A stretch of 43,365 bases of DNA from the NCBI GenBank assembly GCA_027313505.1, contig DAHVDN010000001.1, positions 1 to 43,365 of the forward strand, in the 5' to 3' direction. Made by a program: the position numbers and the translations under genes. Below are positions 1 through 8,519 of the stretch, in pieces (within the stretch, counting starts at the first letter, position 1; every line of letters begins with the position of its first letter). The notes under the pieces were generated by a model. That model was not told the DNA's origin, ran no database searches, and saw only the letters and a list, made by a program, of their open reading frames with translations. This stretch comes from Candidatus Dormiibacterota bacterium (GTDB taxonomy: Bacteria > Chloroflexota > Dormibacteria > Aeolococcales > Bog-877).

Positions 1-138
1 GGCGATCGGCTGCAACGGTATGGGGTCTCGCTCAACAGCACCGCTGGTAGTCGGGTTCCCTAGGCGTGTTCCGTCCTGTCTGCAAACGGAGGCTGGCACC
101 GCTATCGGTAAACGGAGCGACAGCGGGGATAGGTGCGT
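1..138. other. Window edge, no supported gene
   Basis: I see no gene I can support here. The minus-strand permease gene to the right ends at 139-141. A short inverted repeat (AGGTGC, six-base loop, GCACCT) at 131-148 overlaps that stop codon and could act as a weak transcript end, but no T-run follows on either strand. Confidence 0.4.
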
Positions 139-915
139 TCAGGCACCTCTTGCCAACAGCGGTCGACCGAGCCCTGCCACCCCCCCAACCGAGACGACTC
201 CGAACGCCACTGCGGCTGCCAGGAAGCTGCCCGCGGTACCGTAGGGGGGGTTCCCGTGCAGAACCAGCTGGAATCCGTCTGTGAGATAGCTGAAGGGCAG
301 GACCTGTGCCACCCAGTAGCGGACTCCCTCTCCCGGGACTCCCGTGAACAGGCCGGAGAGAAAGAGCAGGGGGGCGAGGATAACCGACAGGAATAGCATC
401 GCCTCTCCCGCGTTGTCGGTCAGGGTAGCCACCCCGAGTCCGATGGCCCCGGAGAACGCCAGGGTCGCCAGCGCCAGCAGCCAGGTGCTGACGATTATGA
501 GAGGGTCCGGGCGCTGGGCCACCTCCAAGATGGCGAAGATGATGGTCGCCTGGGCGCAGTCCACCAGCCAGCCGGCCACGAAGATTTCGAGGGAGATCCT
601 CCAGGCTGGGAGCGGCAGGACCGCCAGCCGGTCGAGCCACCCGATCCCTCGCGACCGGGTGACGCTGACCCCGGTTCCGACGGTGCCCACCATCGCGATC
701 AGGATCGTCAGCAGCATCCCGGCGAAGAACTGTGGCGCTCCTGTGGCCGCCAGAGGGATCACCAGCAGGAGGGGGAATCCCATCTTGATCACCAGCGCTC
801 GGCGGCGAGACAGCGTCGCTTTCAACTCGAGCTGCCACAGGGAGGGGGTCGGGAAGCTGGCTGATGCCGGGGCCACCGATGTTCCGAGCGTGCCAACTCC
901 CTGCCGATCAGTCAC
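139..915 (-). CDS. ABC-2 type transporter permease
   Basis: A 258-residue membrane protein with about six hydrophobic segments beginning near residue 44, arranged like the ABC-2 (DrrB/YadH) permease family. It is the membrane half of an exporter whose ATPase is the gene directly upstream. The GTG start at 915 lies inside the end of the ATPase gene (8-bp overlap), so the two are translationally coupled. A basic stretch precedes the first membrane segment, and the conserved late-family pattern of an LSGLFTGVP-like loop followed by PFSYLTDGF is visible. The substrate cannot be read from the sequence. No other gene follows on this strand within the window. Confidence 0.85.
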   Translation of the reverse strand: MTDRQGVGTLGTSVAPASASFPTPSLWQLELKATLSRRRALVIKMGFPLLLVIPLAATGAPQFFAGMLLTILIAMVGTVGTGVSVTRSRGIGWLDRLAVLPLPAWRISLEIFVAGWLVDCAQATIIFAILEVAQRPDPLIIVSTWLLALATLAFSGAIGLGVATLTDNAGEAMLFLSVILAPLLFLSGLFTGVPGEGVRYWVAQVLPFSYLTDGFQLVLHGNPPYGTAGSFLAAAVAFGVVSVGGVAGLGRPLLARGA

Positions 916-1831
916 TGAGGGTCCTGCCGGTCAACCTCAGAAAGCAGTCCGCCAGCCCCGGCTCCCTAACCGATAGGTCCACCAGGCTCTGGTCCAGCCC
1001 ACCCAGAATCGAGAGCAACTCTGCCAGCAATCCGTCGCGCTGGCGGGCGAGCACCAGCAATCCTCCCTCGATCGGCGCAACCCCCTCCACCCCGAGGACC
1101 TTGCTCATCGCCTCAAGGTGAAGAGGGCCGCGGCAGCTGATCCGGATCTCCCTCGTCCCGCCCAGGGAGGACAGGAGGTCCGGTACGGTGGCGTCCTGCA
1201 CCAGTCTGCCCTCCACCAAGAAGCACACCCGGGAGGCAACCGCCTCCACGAACTCGGTGTCGTTGGTGGAGATGCAGACCGCCCCCCCCGTCCGGGCGCG
1301 GTCTTTGAGGACTCCACCGAGCCATCGTTGACCTGCAACATCGAGCCCCAGCGTTGGTTCGTCAAGCAACATGAGATCGGGGTTGCCGACCAGCGCCTCC
1401 GCCAACAGGAGGCGCCGTCGCATTCCATACGAATAGGAGGCTACGGGCTCACCGGCAACCTCGGCGAGTTCGGCGGCCACCAGGACCCCCTCGGCCTCGG
1501 AAGCTGACACACCTCTGACCGAGGCGAAGAACCCGAGGTTATCTCTGGCGCTAAGCTCGTCGGCGTGGGCGGTGGCGTCGAACACGACAGCCAATCTGGA
1601 CCTGGCCCTTTCCCGGTTGGAGTCCCCGAACCAGCTGATGGAGCCCTGCCGGGGTCGGTTTCTGGTGGCGAGGCAGCGAAGAAGGGTGGTTTTGCCACTT
1701 CCGTTCGGTCCCACCAGGGCCAGGATCTCACCTTTCCCCAGCTCCAGGTCGACCGGTCCCACTCCCCGGCCGTTGCGGAAGCGCTGAGCGACCTGTACTG
1801 CCCGGAGCGCTGGTGCTGCGAGCGAGCTCAC
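908..1831 (-). CDS. ABC transporter ATP-binding protein with degenerate H-loop
   Basis: A 307-residue ABC-2 family ATPase, presumably powering the permease that overlaps its 3' end. Walker A is GPNGSGKTT near residue 40, the signature is SYSYGMRRR, and Walker B is LMLLDEP. Two switch elements are unusual. The segment that normally holds the Q-loop glutamine reads VVFDATAHADEL with no Gln. The H-loop reads ISTND where the family has ISTHD, so the gamma-phosphate-sensing His is Asn (codon AAC). The C-terminal 90 residues form the usual DrrA-type accessory domain. The start is GTG, four bases after the stop of the small upstream ORF, which suggests coupling. It is probably still an ATPase, but with altered kinetics. 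Confidence 0.85.
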   Translation of the reverse strand: MSSLAAPALRAVQVAQRFRNGRGVGPVDLELGKGEILALVGPNGSGKTTLLRCLATRNRPRQGSISWFGDSNRERARSRLAVVFDATAHADELSARDNLGFFASVRGVSASEAEGVLVAAELAEVAGEPVASYSYGMRRRLLLAEALVGNPDLMLLDEPTLGLDVAGQRWLGGVLKDRARTGGAVCISTNDTEFVEAVASRVCFLVEGRLVQDATVPDLLSSLGGTREIRISCRGPLHLEAMSKVLGVEGVAPIEGGLLVLARQRDGLLAELLSILGGLDQSLVDLSVREPGLADCFLRLTGRTLSD

Positions 1832-1835
1832 GGGT

Positions 1836-2060
1836 TCAGTCGATGAATTCGATCACGGTGGCGGCGGTCACCTCCACCAGCCCCGCCGGTTCGGTGAACG
1901 CCACCTGGAAGACCAGGATCTTCTGCCCAATCTCCACCTGATGTCCCACCAGTCGAGAGCGGACCATGTTGCTGATGAATCCGGGCGCCCGGTGGTTGAC
2001 CTTCCGGAGCACCACCCGACCCGCCTGGTCGACCGGTCCGCGGGGCAGAATTGGAGGCAT
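1836..2060 (-). CDS. Small hypothetical protein (74 aa) leading the ABC operon
   Basis: I do not recognise this protein. It is 74 residues, soluble, rich in predicted beta strand (runs such as QKILVFQVAF and LVEVTAATVIEF), with no signal peptide or Cys. Three points support it as real. A TACACT -10-like box ends six bases before its ATG, matching the leaderless arrangement seen at other genes here. It fills the gap up to the ABC ATPase. Its stop is four bases from that gene's GTG start. It is probably the first gene of a three-gene operon with the ATPase and permease. It could be a regulatory or accessory subunit, but nothing in the sequence shows a function. Confidence 0.55.
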   Translation of the reverse strand: MPPILPRGPVDQAGRVVLRKVNHRAPGFISNMVRSRLVGHQVEIGQKILVFQVAFTEPAGLVEVTAATVIEFID

Positions 2061-2066
2061 AAGGTG

Positions 2067-2072
2067 AGTGTA
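2067..2072 (-). promoter_or_regulatory. Putative -10 box, leaderless promoter of the 74-aa ORF/ABC operon
   Basis: TACACT on the minus strand, followed by six bases and then ATG (2060-2058). The spacing puts the transcription start at or next to the start codon. No clear -35 is visible. Confidence 0.45.
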
Positions 2073-2121
2073 GTTGGGTCTCCGTAAGTTCGCGTCCCAA
2101 CACGAGGAGCGCTCAGTGTTG

Positions 2122-2127
2122 CATATT
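2122..2127 (+). promoter_or_regulatory. Putative -10 box of the yhaO-like gene
   Basis: CATATT followed by exactly seven bases and then the ATG at 2135. The same geometry occurs upstream of several other genes in the window. It supports ATG 2135 as the start over the TTG at 2126, which lies partly within this box. Confidence 0.45.
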
Positions 2128-2134
2128 GCCCTAC

Positions 2135-3226
2135 ATGCGCTTGCTCCACTGCGCCGATGTCCACCTCGACGCCTCCTTCGCGGGCCTTGGCCCGGTGCCC
2201 GCGCGTCGTCGCCGAGCCGCCATTCGACAGTCCTTTCGGAGCATCGTGCAGCTGGCGATCGACGAGAGGGTGGACGCCCTCACCATTGGCGGCGATCTCT
2301 ATGAGGATCTGAGGTCCCAGCGTGAGACCACTCAGTTTCTGCAGCAGGAGTTGGAGCGCGTCGGCTGTCCCGTCCTCATCGCCCCGGGCAACCACGACTA
2401 CTGGCACTCCGGTTCCCTGTACGCTCGAGAGCGCTGGCCGGCCAATGTGCACATCTACCAGAGCGCCGAGTTCACTCCCAAGGAGATGGCTGGATGGCGG
2501 GTGTTCGGGGCGGCCCATCTCCAACCCAAGGGAACTAAGAACCTGCTCGCCAAAATGAGGGTGCCGAAGGGGCCGCCGGCGATCGCCCTGTTTCATGGCT
2601 CCGAACGGGGCCAGCTTCCGCTGCAGGGTGAGGGGAAGCAGGACCACGCGCCCTTCAGCGAGGACGAGATTGGCAAGTGCGGCTTCCAGTTCGCGTTGAT
2701 GGGTCACTTCCACACCCCCAGGACGACCAACCGGCTGCTGTACCCGGGCAATCCGGAGCCGCTCACCTTTGGCGAGGAAGGATTGAGGGGAGCGGCCCTG
2801 GTCGACTTCGCTACGACTCCTCCCAAGGTGGATATCAGAAAGGTCGCGACCTTCAAGGTTTCCGACCTGGAGGTCGACATCACAGGTTGTCTGCACTCCG
2901 ACTCCATCTGCGAGCGGATCGTGGAGGCGCTCCCCAAAGACCAGAACGCAGCCACCAGAGTGCGGCTGACCGGAGAGCTCGGAACCGGCGTTCGCCTCAG
3001 CTCAACTGAGCTGCTGGAGCGCCTCCGGCAGGACGACCGGTGCCTGGACCTGGTCCTCGCCTTCCGGCCGCAGCTGGACCTGGATGGTCTGCGACAGTCG
3101 CCGGATGCCCGCGGCCAATTTGTGCGGGCGCTGATGGCTCGGCCCGACTTTGACAGCGAGCTCGTTCAGGCCGCCCTGCTCGCCGGCCTCAACGCCCTCT
3201 TGGGAGAGGAGCCGGCGTTGCTATGA
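2135..3226 (+). CDS. SbcD/Mre11-type metallophosphoesterase (YhaO-like)
   Basis: A 363-residue calcineurin-like phosphoesterase of the DNA-repair exonuclease type. The metal-binding motifs are in order: D8-V-H10, G-G-D54, G-N-H87-D88 and GHFH near residue 187. The C-terminal 130 residues are the variable capping part. ATG 2135 gives the family-typical N-terminus (MRLLHCADVHLD) and has a -10 box seven bases upstream; a TTG at 2126 is less likely. The next gene, 28 bp downstream, encodes a Rad50/YhaN-like ATPase, so the two probably form a nuclease-ATPase complex like YhaO-YhaN or SbcD-SbcC. The family acts on DNA ends and branched DNA in a metal-dependent manner; the actual substrate here is unknown. 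Confidence 0.9.
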   Translation: MRLLHCADVHLDASFAGLGPVPARRRRAAIRQSFRSIVQLAIDERVDALTIGGDLYEDLRSQRETTQFLQQELERVGCPVLIAPGNHDYWHSGSLYARERWPANVHIYQSAEFTPKEMAGWRVFGAAHLQPKGTKNLLAKMRVPKGPPAIALFHGSERGQLPLQGEGKQDHAPFSEDEIGKCGFQFALMGHFHTPRTTNRLLYPGNPEPLTFGEEGLRGAALVDFATTPPKVDIRKVATFKVSDLEVDITGCLHSDSICERIVEALPKDQNAATRVRLTGELGTGVRLSSTELLERLRQDDRCLDLVLAFRPQLDLDGLRQSPDARGQFVRALMARPDFDSELVQAALLAGLNALLGEEPALL

Positions 3227-3254
3227 GTGACCAAGTGCTGGACCGAGACACCGG

Positions 3255-5732
3255 ATGAAGATCAACTCGGTAAAGCTGGAGAGGTTCGGCGCTCTTCGGG
3301 GCATCTACAACCTGGACCCGCTGATCACGGTTATCTACGGCCCCAATGAATCTGGGAAGAGCACTCTCCACACCGCCCTGCGCGTGGCGCTGGCCGGGGT
3401 GGACCTGCCGGGTCGTGGCCGACTTCCGAAGGAGTCAGAACAGGTACTTCGTCGCTTCAAGCCGTGGAGAGGACAGCACTTCAACGTGGAGGCTGAGGTG
3501 GAGCTGGCCTCCGGTCGCTATCGCTTCATACGGGACCTGGCTCAGCCCGACAACTGCCAGGTCTTGGACCTCATCCGCGGCGGCGACGTCACCGGACAGT
3601 TCAGAAGGGGCCGCACGGTGGACGTGTCGGTGATGTTGGGAATGAGCCGGGAGGCGTTCCTGGCGATCTCCACGGTGGCACAGGATCAGATTCTCGAGAT
3701 CAGCGGAAACTCTCTCCAGTCGGATCTGCAGCGGGCGGTCTCCACCTCTGGCGCGCACACCAGTGTCCGCTCAGCGCTGGAGCTGCTGCGCAGCTGGAGG
3801 CAGGAGCATCTTCGCGGTGAGCGCACCAACCGAAGGCCTATGGACAAGGTGACCCAGCAGCTCGACGAAGCCCAAAAGCGGCTTTTGTGGGCGCTGGAGA
3901 CCAGGCAACGACTCGGCGATGAGCTGGCACAGTTGGAGACGTTACGAGAGAGGCTGGAGCTGACGGAGAAGAGCGCCCTCAGCGCCGAACTCTCATGGAA
4001 GGCCGCCGAGCTGGTGGAGCTGGATCAGGACCTTATCGCGATCGAGGAGATCGACAACTCCCTGGGGTCCATCGGCCAGGTCGCATTGCCCAAGGACCCA
4101 CAGGAGATTCACGAGGCCGCCCTGGGCGCGACTCAGATGGCGCAACAGCTGGTTGAGGCGGAGGCCAACGTCGCCAAGCTCACGCCGGCTGACGCCTCCC
4201 AGGCGAAGCTGGCCGGTGAGCTCTCCGTGAGCGAGCTCACCTTTTTGGCCGAGGCCATCGACAGGCCGGTCCCGGCACTGCCCGCCCAGGCTGGAGGCGC
4301 CTCCCGGTTGGAGTTGCTGGACCGGACCTCGGTAGCCCTCTACCGTTGGTCGTCCGACATGGTCGCGGTGGTCGGTGGGGTGGTAGGCGTAGCGCTGATA
4401 GCCAAGGCCATAACCGCACCTTCCACCCAGCAGCTCCCGGTCGCGCTGTTCACCGCTGGGCTGCTTGTCCTGGTGGCTGGAGCCGGGGGTTTCCTCATCC
4501 TGCAGCGCCGCCTCAGACGGTTGCTCGCGGTCGCAGGCTTCTCCTCCGTGGCCGACATGCGCAAGGCACGGCGCAGCCGAGACCCGGAGGTGCTCAAGGC
4601 AGTGGCCGCGCAGGAGGAGGTCCTGGCGCAGAGGGCCAAAGCCCGACAGCGACTGGGGGAGATGGGTCTGTCCCAGTTGGGAGGAGACCAACTGCGTCAG
4701 CTGGCGATCGAGTTGCCTCCTCTTCAGGAGGCGCTGCAGAAGATGGCGTCCTGGCAGTCCACCGCGGACAGGGTCCGGGAGGAGCTGTCGGGGAGAGGTG
4801 CGAAGGTGGGGCTGTCTGGGACGGACCCGCAACTGATAGCGGTCCGTCTGACCACGTTGGCCAGGGAGGCGGAGGTGGCGGTGGAGGCGGATCGGCGCCG
4901 CACCGAGCTGCGCCTGCGTCGCGATGAACGTCTCAACGGCAGGGAACTCCGCAGCCTCATTTCTAGAGCAGAGGAGCTTCGCACCGAGGTCGGGAGCCGA
5001 ACCCGAGCAGGTGCTCCCACCCGGCCGACCAGACCGGCTGCGGAGCTGAGGGTCGAGTATGACCAGGCGCGTTCCGCCCGGGACCAGCTGCGGGATGAGC
5101 TGCTTCCCAAGGAGGGCAGCCTCCAGCAGCAGCTGAAGGAGTCCGGCGACCTTGTGGAGTTGGAGGAGCAGGTCGCTGACTTGACAGCTGAGCTTGGGCG
5201 GATGCAGCGTGCCGAGGCGGCGATAAACCTGGCCATAGCGGAGCTGGAGTCCGCCGAAGGAGAGATCCAGAACAGCCTGGCGCCGGTTCTGGCCGAGGGG
5301 CTGGCCCGCCGGCTACCTCACCTCACCCACCGCCGCTACTCCCAAGCGTGGGTCGACCCAGAGGACCTGTCCATGCACGTGGCGGCTCCCAACTCCACTC
5401 GCCAAGTCCCGGTTGAGAACCTCTCGCAGGGTACCCAGGAGCAGATCTATGTCTGCCTGCGTATGGTTCTGGCCCAAGCGCTGTCGCCCAAGGGCGAGCA
5501 GCTGCCCTTGGTATTCGACGATCCGAGCGTCAACTCCGACGACCGTCGTTGCTTTGCCCTCCTGGACACCCTTTTGGAGCTCTCACAAACCTCACAGGTG
5601 GTTGTCTTCTCCCACGAGCGCAGGGTCGCCGAGTGGGCCCAGAAGAAGGCCGTGCCAGTGCTCGCCATGACAGCGGTCCCGGCCTCTGCCGATGACGATG
5701 GCTCTGCGGCACCGGTGAGCCAGGGGTCCTGA
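3255..5732 (+). CDS. Rad50/SbcC-like AAA ATPase with mid-coil membrane hairpin (YhaN-like)
   Basis: An 825-residue SMC/Rad50-type ATPase. Walker A (GPNESGKS) is at residues 29-36. Long Glu/Arg/Leu-rich coiled coils flank the centre. The signature NLSQGTQEQ is near 720, followed by Walker B (LPLVFDDPSVNSDD) and an SHE H-loop. The middle has two hydrophobic segments at about 369-389 and 396-418, split by a short loop. There is no CxxC zinc hook, so a membrane hairpin takes the hook's place, as in YhaN-type proteins. It pairs with the upstream phosphoesterase. The complex is therefore likely membrane-tethered. ATG start, with a weak ribosome site. Confidence 0.9.
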   Translation: MKINSVKLERFGALRGIYNLDPLITVIYGPNESGKSTLHTALRVALAGVDLPGRGRLPKESEQVLRRFKPWRGQHFNVEAEVELASGRYRFIRDLAQPDNCQVLDLIRGGDVTGQFRRGRTVDVSVMLGMSREAFLAISTVAQDQILEISGNSLQSDLQRAVSTSGAHTSVRSALELLRSWRQEHLRGERTNRRPMDKVTQQLDEAQKRLLWALETRQRLGDELAQLETLRERLELTEKSALSAELSWKAAELVELDQDLIAIEEIDNSLGSIGQVALPKDPQEIHEAALGATQMAQQLVEAEANVAKLTPADASQAKLAGELSVSELTFLAEAIDRPVPALPAQAGGASRLELLDRTSVALYRWSSDMVAVVGGVVGVALIAKAITAPSTQQLPVALFTAGLLVLVAGAGGFLILQRRLRRLLAVAGFSSVADMRKARRSRDPEVLKAVAAQEEVLAQRAKARQRLGEMGLSQLGGDQLRQLAIELPPLQEALQKMASWQSTADRVREELSGRGAKVGLSGTDPQLIAVRLTTLAREAEVAVEADRRRTELRLRRDERLNGRELRSLISRAEELRTEVGSRTRAGAPTRPTRPAAELRVEYDQARSARDQLRDELLPKEGSLQQQLKESGDLVELEEQVADLTAELGRMQRAEAAINLAIAELESAEGEIQNSLAPVLAEGLARRLPHLTHRRYSQAWVDPEDLSMHVAAPNSTRQVPVENLSQGTQEQIYVCLRMVLAQALSPKGEQLPLVFDDPSVNSDDRRCFALLDTLLELSQTSQVVVFSHERRVAEWAQKKAVPVLAMTAVPASADDDGSAAPVSQGS

Positions 5733-5737
5733 CGGCG

Positions 5738-6646
5738 TTGCGCATCGTCTCGCTGCTGCCCAGCGCCACCGAGATCTGCTTCGCGTTGGGGCTCGGGCCC
5801 AGCCTGGCCGGAGTCACCCATGAGTGCGACTTTCCTCCCCAGGCCGGTTTCAAGCTGATCCTGACCGAAAGTGAGCTGGACCACAGAGGGTCGTCTCCCA
5901 GCGAAATCGACCATCATGTCCAGCAGGCGGTGCATCAGGGGAGCAGCCTGTACCGGCTGGACCAGGAGGGGTTGCGTCGGGCCCGGCCCGACCTGATCCT
6001 GACCCAGGAGCTTTGCGAGGTCTGCGCGGTGGCCTACCCCCAGGTCCTGGAGGCCGCTCGCCTGCTTCCGGGGAAGCCCACCGTCATTTCCCTCGAACCC
6101 AAGAGCCTTGCCGACGTGATGCGGTCAATCGTCGATGTGGGCCAGGCGACCGGTACGCGAGAAAGGGCCAGTGAGCTGGTCAGGAGCCTGTGGGCGAGGG
6201 TCGACGCCATAAGGGGGGCCGTGGCGGGCAGGCCCCGGCCGAGGGTGGCCTGCCTTGAGTGGACAGACCCCCTGATGGTGGCCGGTCATTGGGTGCCTGA
6301 TCAGTTGGACATAGCCGGCGGCACAGACGTGCTCGGGACCTCCGGGCAGCCCTCCCGGCGGATCTCGATGGAGGAGCTGAGGGCGGCGGCGCCAGAGGTG
6401 GTGATCTGCATGCCCTGTGGCTTTCGCCTCGGGGAGGCAGCAGCCCAGGCCGAGCAGCTGAGCGCCACTCCAGGCTGGAACTCTCTACCCGCGGTGGAGG
6501 CCGGCCGGGTATTCGCAGTCGATGGCTCCTGGTACTTCAACAGGCCCGGGCCCAGGGTCATCGACGGGATTGAGATTCTCGCCCGCGTGCTCCACGGCGA
6601 CGCCTGGCGGGGCCCGGTCCCACAGGGTTACATCAAGGTCGGCTGA
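5738..6646 (+). CDS. BtuF-like helical-backbone substrate-binding protein
   Basis: A 302-residue protein of the periplasmic-binding-protein family used for cobalamin and siderophores (COG0614). It starts with the family-typical MRIVSLLPSATEI and contains HECDFP near residue 28 and an LTQELCEVCAV segment near 88. It has no signal peptide or lipobox, so it belongs to the soluble, apparently cytoplasmic subgroup often labelled cobalamin-binding protein; no BtuCD partner is nearby. The TTG start is five bases after the YhaN-like gene's stop, so it is probably in that operon. The ligand is not known from sequence; corrinoid binding is inferred from the family only. Confidence 0.8.
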   Translation: MRIVSLLPSATEICFALGLGPSLAGVTHECDFPPQAGFKLILTESELDHRGSSPSEIDHHVQQAVHQGSSLYRLDQEGLRRARPDLILTQELCEVCAVAYPQVLEAARLLPGKPTVISLEPKSLADVMRSIVDVGQATGTRERASELVRSLWARVDAIRGAVAGRPRPRVACLEWTDPLMVAGHWVPDQLDIAGGTDVLGTSGQPSRRISMEELRAAAPEVVICMPCGFRLGEAAAQAEQLSATPGWNSLPAVEAGRVFAVDGSWYFNRPGPRVIDGIEILARVLHGDAWRGPVPQGYIKVG

Positions 6647-6745
6647 CCGACGGTCTTGCCCCCTCCTCGAGGTTTGTGTGCCCTAACTCCCCGCCCCAAG
6701 CGGCAACCCCAGACGGCAACCGGGTCCTGGTCATGCCGATGAGGG

Positions 6746-7507
6746 TCAGGCGACCGCCCGGCCGAATGCCCTCGCGGCTCCGGCCACCGCCAAAACCGCC
6801 AAAACCGCCACGATTACGATTCCCTCCAGGACCGTCGCGTTGACCAGATGTCCCAGGAAGATGGAGCGGGCCGCGGTGACCGCGTGCGAGAGAGGGTTGA
6901 GGGTGGAGATGGTCTGCAACCAGGATGGGGCAAGCGACATTGGCAGGAGGACTCCAGATAGCAGAAGCAGGGGGAGAGCTGCGGTGAAGATGATCGGGGC
7001 GAACGAGTTCTCGTCCTTGAGTAGCAGCGCCAGCCAGTAGGAGATCGAGGCGAACAGGAGTCCGATCAGGCCGACCAGTGCCAAGACGAGGAGGATTCCC
7101 AGCGGTTGGATGCTGAGTCCGAACGGAAGAGCGATCAGCACCAGGATGAGGGACTGCACCAGCAGGGTCAGGGTGTCGCGGAGAGCGCGACCGAGAAGCA
7201 GAGCCAGACGGCTGACAGGGGTGACTCGCAGCCGCTCCACAACTCCGCCGCGGAGCTCCGAGATCAGGCTGAAGCCAACTCCTGAGGCGCCGAACAGGCC
7301 GAGTTGGACCAGGAGACCGGGGACGAAAACGTTGTAGGCACCCCCCGGGGGGAAGCCGGGGAGGTGGACTATCGACTTGAGCAAGGGGGCGAACAGCAGC
7401 AGATACAGGGCAGGCTGGAGGACTCCGACCGCGACCCACGCCGGGTTGTGGATGAAGAGTGAGAAGTAGCGCTGGAACACCAGCCAGGTGTCTCGAAGCA
7501 GCCTCAT
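6746..7507 (-). CDS. ABC-2 type multidrug permease (DrrB-like)
   Basis: A 253-residue membrane protein with six predicted membrane segments and the conserved ABC-2 pattern: GFSLISELRGGVVERLRVTP after the second segment, and a late LNPLSHAVTAARSIFLG motif. It is typical of the DrrB family of drug and lipid exporters. Its gene starts (ATG) 28 bp after the matching ATPase gene and forms the third gene of a PadR-ATPase-permease operon. PadR-controlled exporters often pump toxic small molecules; the substrate here is not evident. The gene converges on the btuF-like gene, with a 99-bp gap that holds only a small hairpin at about 6638-6652. Confidence 0.88.
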   Translation of the reverse strand: MRLLRDTWLVFQRYFSLFIHNPAWVAVGVLQPALYLLLFAPLLKSIVHLPGFPPGGAYNVFVPGLLVQLGLFGASGVGFSLISELRGGVVERLRVTPVSRLALLLGRALRDTLTLLVQSLILVLIALPFGLSIQPLGILLVLALVGLIGLLFASISYWLALLLKDENSFAPIIFTAALPLLLLSGVLLPMSLAPSWLQTISTLNPLSHAVTAARSIFLGHLVNATVLEGIVIVAVLAVLAVAGAARAFGRAVA

Positions 7508-7535
7508 CGGCGGTCCTTTCTTGATAGCGGGCGGC

Positions 7536-8519
7536 TCACGCCGCCTGCTCCGACTCGCGCAGGGAGCGCCCGGTCTGGCGAAGGAAGACGTCGTCCAGGC
7601 TGGGCCTACTCATGGCCAGGGTGGATACGACCATTCCAGAGCCATCGAGCAGTCGAAGCAGCGCCGGAGCCGCGGTCTCGCCGCGGTCGACATAGAGGCG
7701 CACCAGGCCGCCATCAAGGGTCGCCTCTCGTACGAAGGGCTGGTTCGACACCAGCTCCAACACCGCCTGCCCCAAACCCTCCACGCCGAGGGTGACCACG
7801 TCTCCGGCGACCTCCCGCTTCAGCGCGTCCGGGGTTCCCTCGACCACGATCCGCCCGTGGTCGATGATCGCCAGCCGATCGCAGAGGGCGTCCGCCTCCT
7901 CCAGGTAGTGCGTGGTGAGAAAGATCGTGGTGCCGAGATCACGCAGCTTGCGCACCTCCTCCCACATCCTCGCCCTGCTCTGAGGGTCCAGTCCCGACGT
8001 GGGCTCGTCGAGGAAGAGCAGTTCTGGGGAGTGGACCAGGCCGAGGCCCATGTCCAATCGCCGCCGCTGCCCCCCGGAGTAGGTTTTGATCTTGCGATCG
8101 GCGCAGAGCTGCAGTTCCAGCGCCTCCACAAGCTCTTGAGATCGCTTAGACGCGGCAGCGTGGGACATTCCATAGAGGCGCCCCTCGAAGACCAGCTCCG
8201 CCCGGCCAGTGACCTCAGGGTCCGCTCCGCCCAGCTGGCCCACATACCCAATCCGGTCCCGCACACCGGCCGGGTTGCGCAAGAGGTCCTGTCCGACGAC
8301 AGTGGCCTCGCCGGAAGTGGGTGGCAAGAGCGTGGCCAACATCCGCAGGGTGGTCGTCTTCCCGGCCCCGTTCGGCCCCAGGAAGCCGAAGATTTCCCCG
8401 CCGTTGACCTCCAGGGTCACCCCGGCGACGGCCTCCACCGGTCCCCTGCGACTCTTGAATGTCCTCCTGAGCTCTCTGGTGGTGATCACCGCCCCGGGAC
8501 TTGTCGCCTTGCTGCTCAC
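7536..8519 (-). CDS. ABC transporter ATP-binding protein (DrrA-like)
   Basis: A 327-residue ATPase with all motifs intact: Walker A GPNGAGKTT near residue 49, Q-loop IGYVGQLGG, signature YSGGQRRR, Walker B LLFLDEPTSGLD and H-loop LTTHYLEEADALCDRL. The C-terminal 100 residues are the DrrA-type regulatory domain, ending in the SLDDVFLRQTGR motif. The GTG start overlaps the stop of the padR-like gene by four bases, so the regulator and ATPase are co-translated. It energises the downstream permease. The normal motifs contrast with the degenerate H-loop of the ATPase at 908-1831. Confidence 0.92.
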   Translation of the reverse strand: MSSKATSPGAVITTRELRRTFKSRRGPVEAVAGVTLEVNGGEIFGFLGPNGAGKTTTLRMLATLLPPTSGEATVVGQDLLRNPAGVRDRIGYVGQLGGADPEVTGRAELVFEGRLYGMSHAAASKRSQELVEALELQLCADRKIKTYSGGQRRRLDMGLGLVHSPELLFLDEPTSGLDPQSRARMWEEVRKLRDLGTTIFLTTHYLEEADALCDRLAIIDHGRIVVEGTPDALKREVAGDVVTLGVEGLGQAVLELVSNQPFVREATLDGGLVRLYVDRGETAAPALLRLLDGSGMVVSTLAMSRPSLDDVFLRQTGRSLRESEQAA

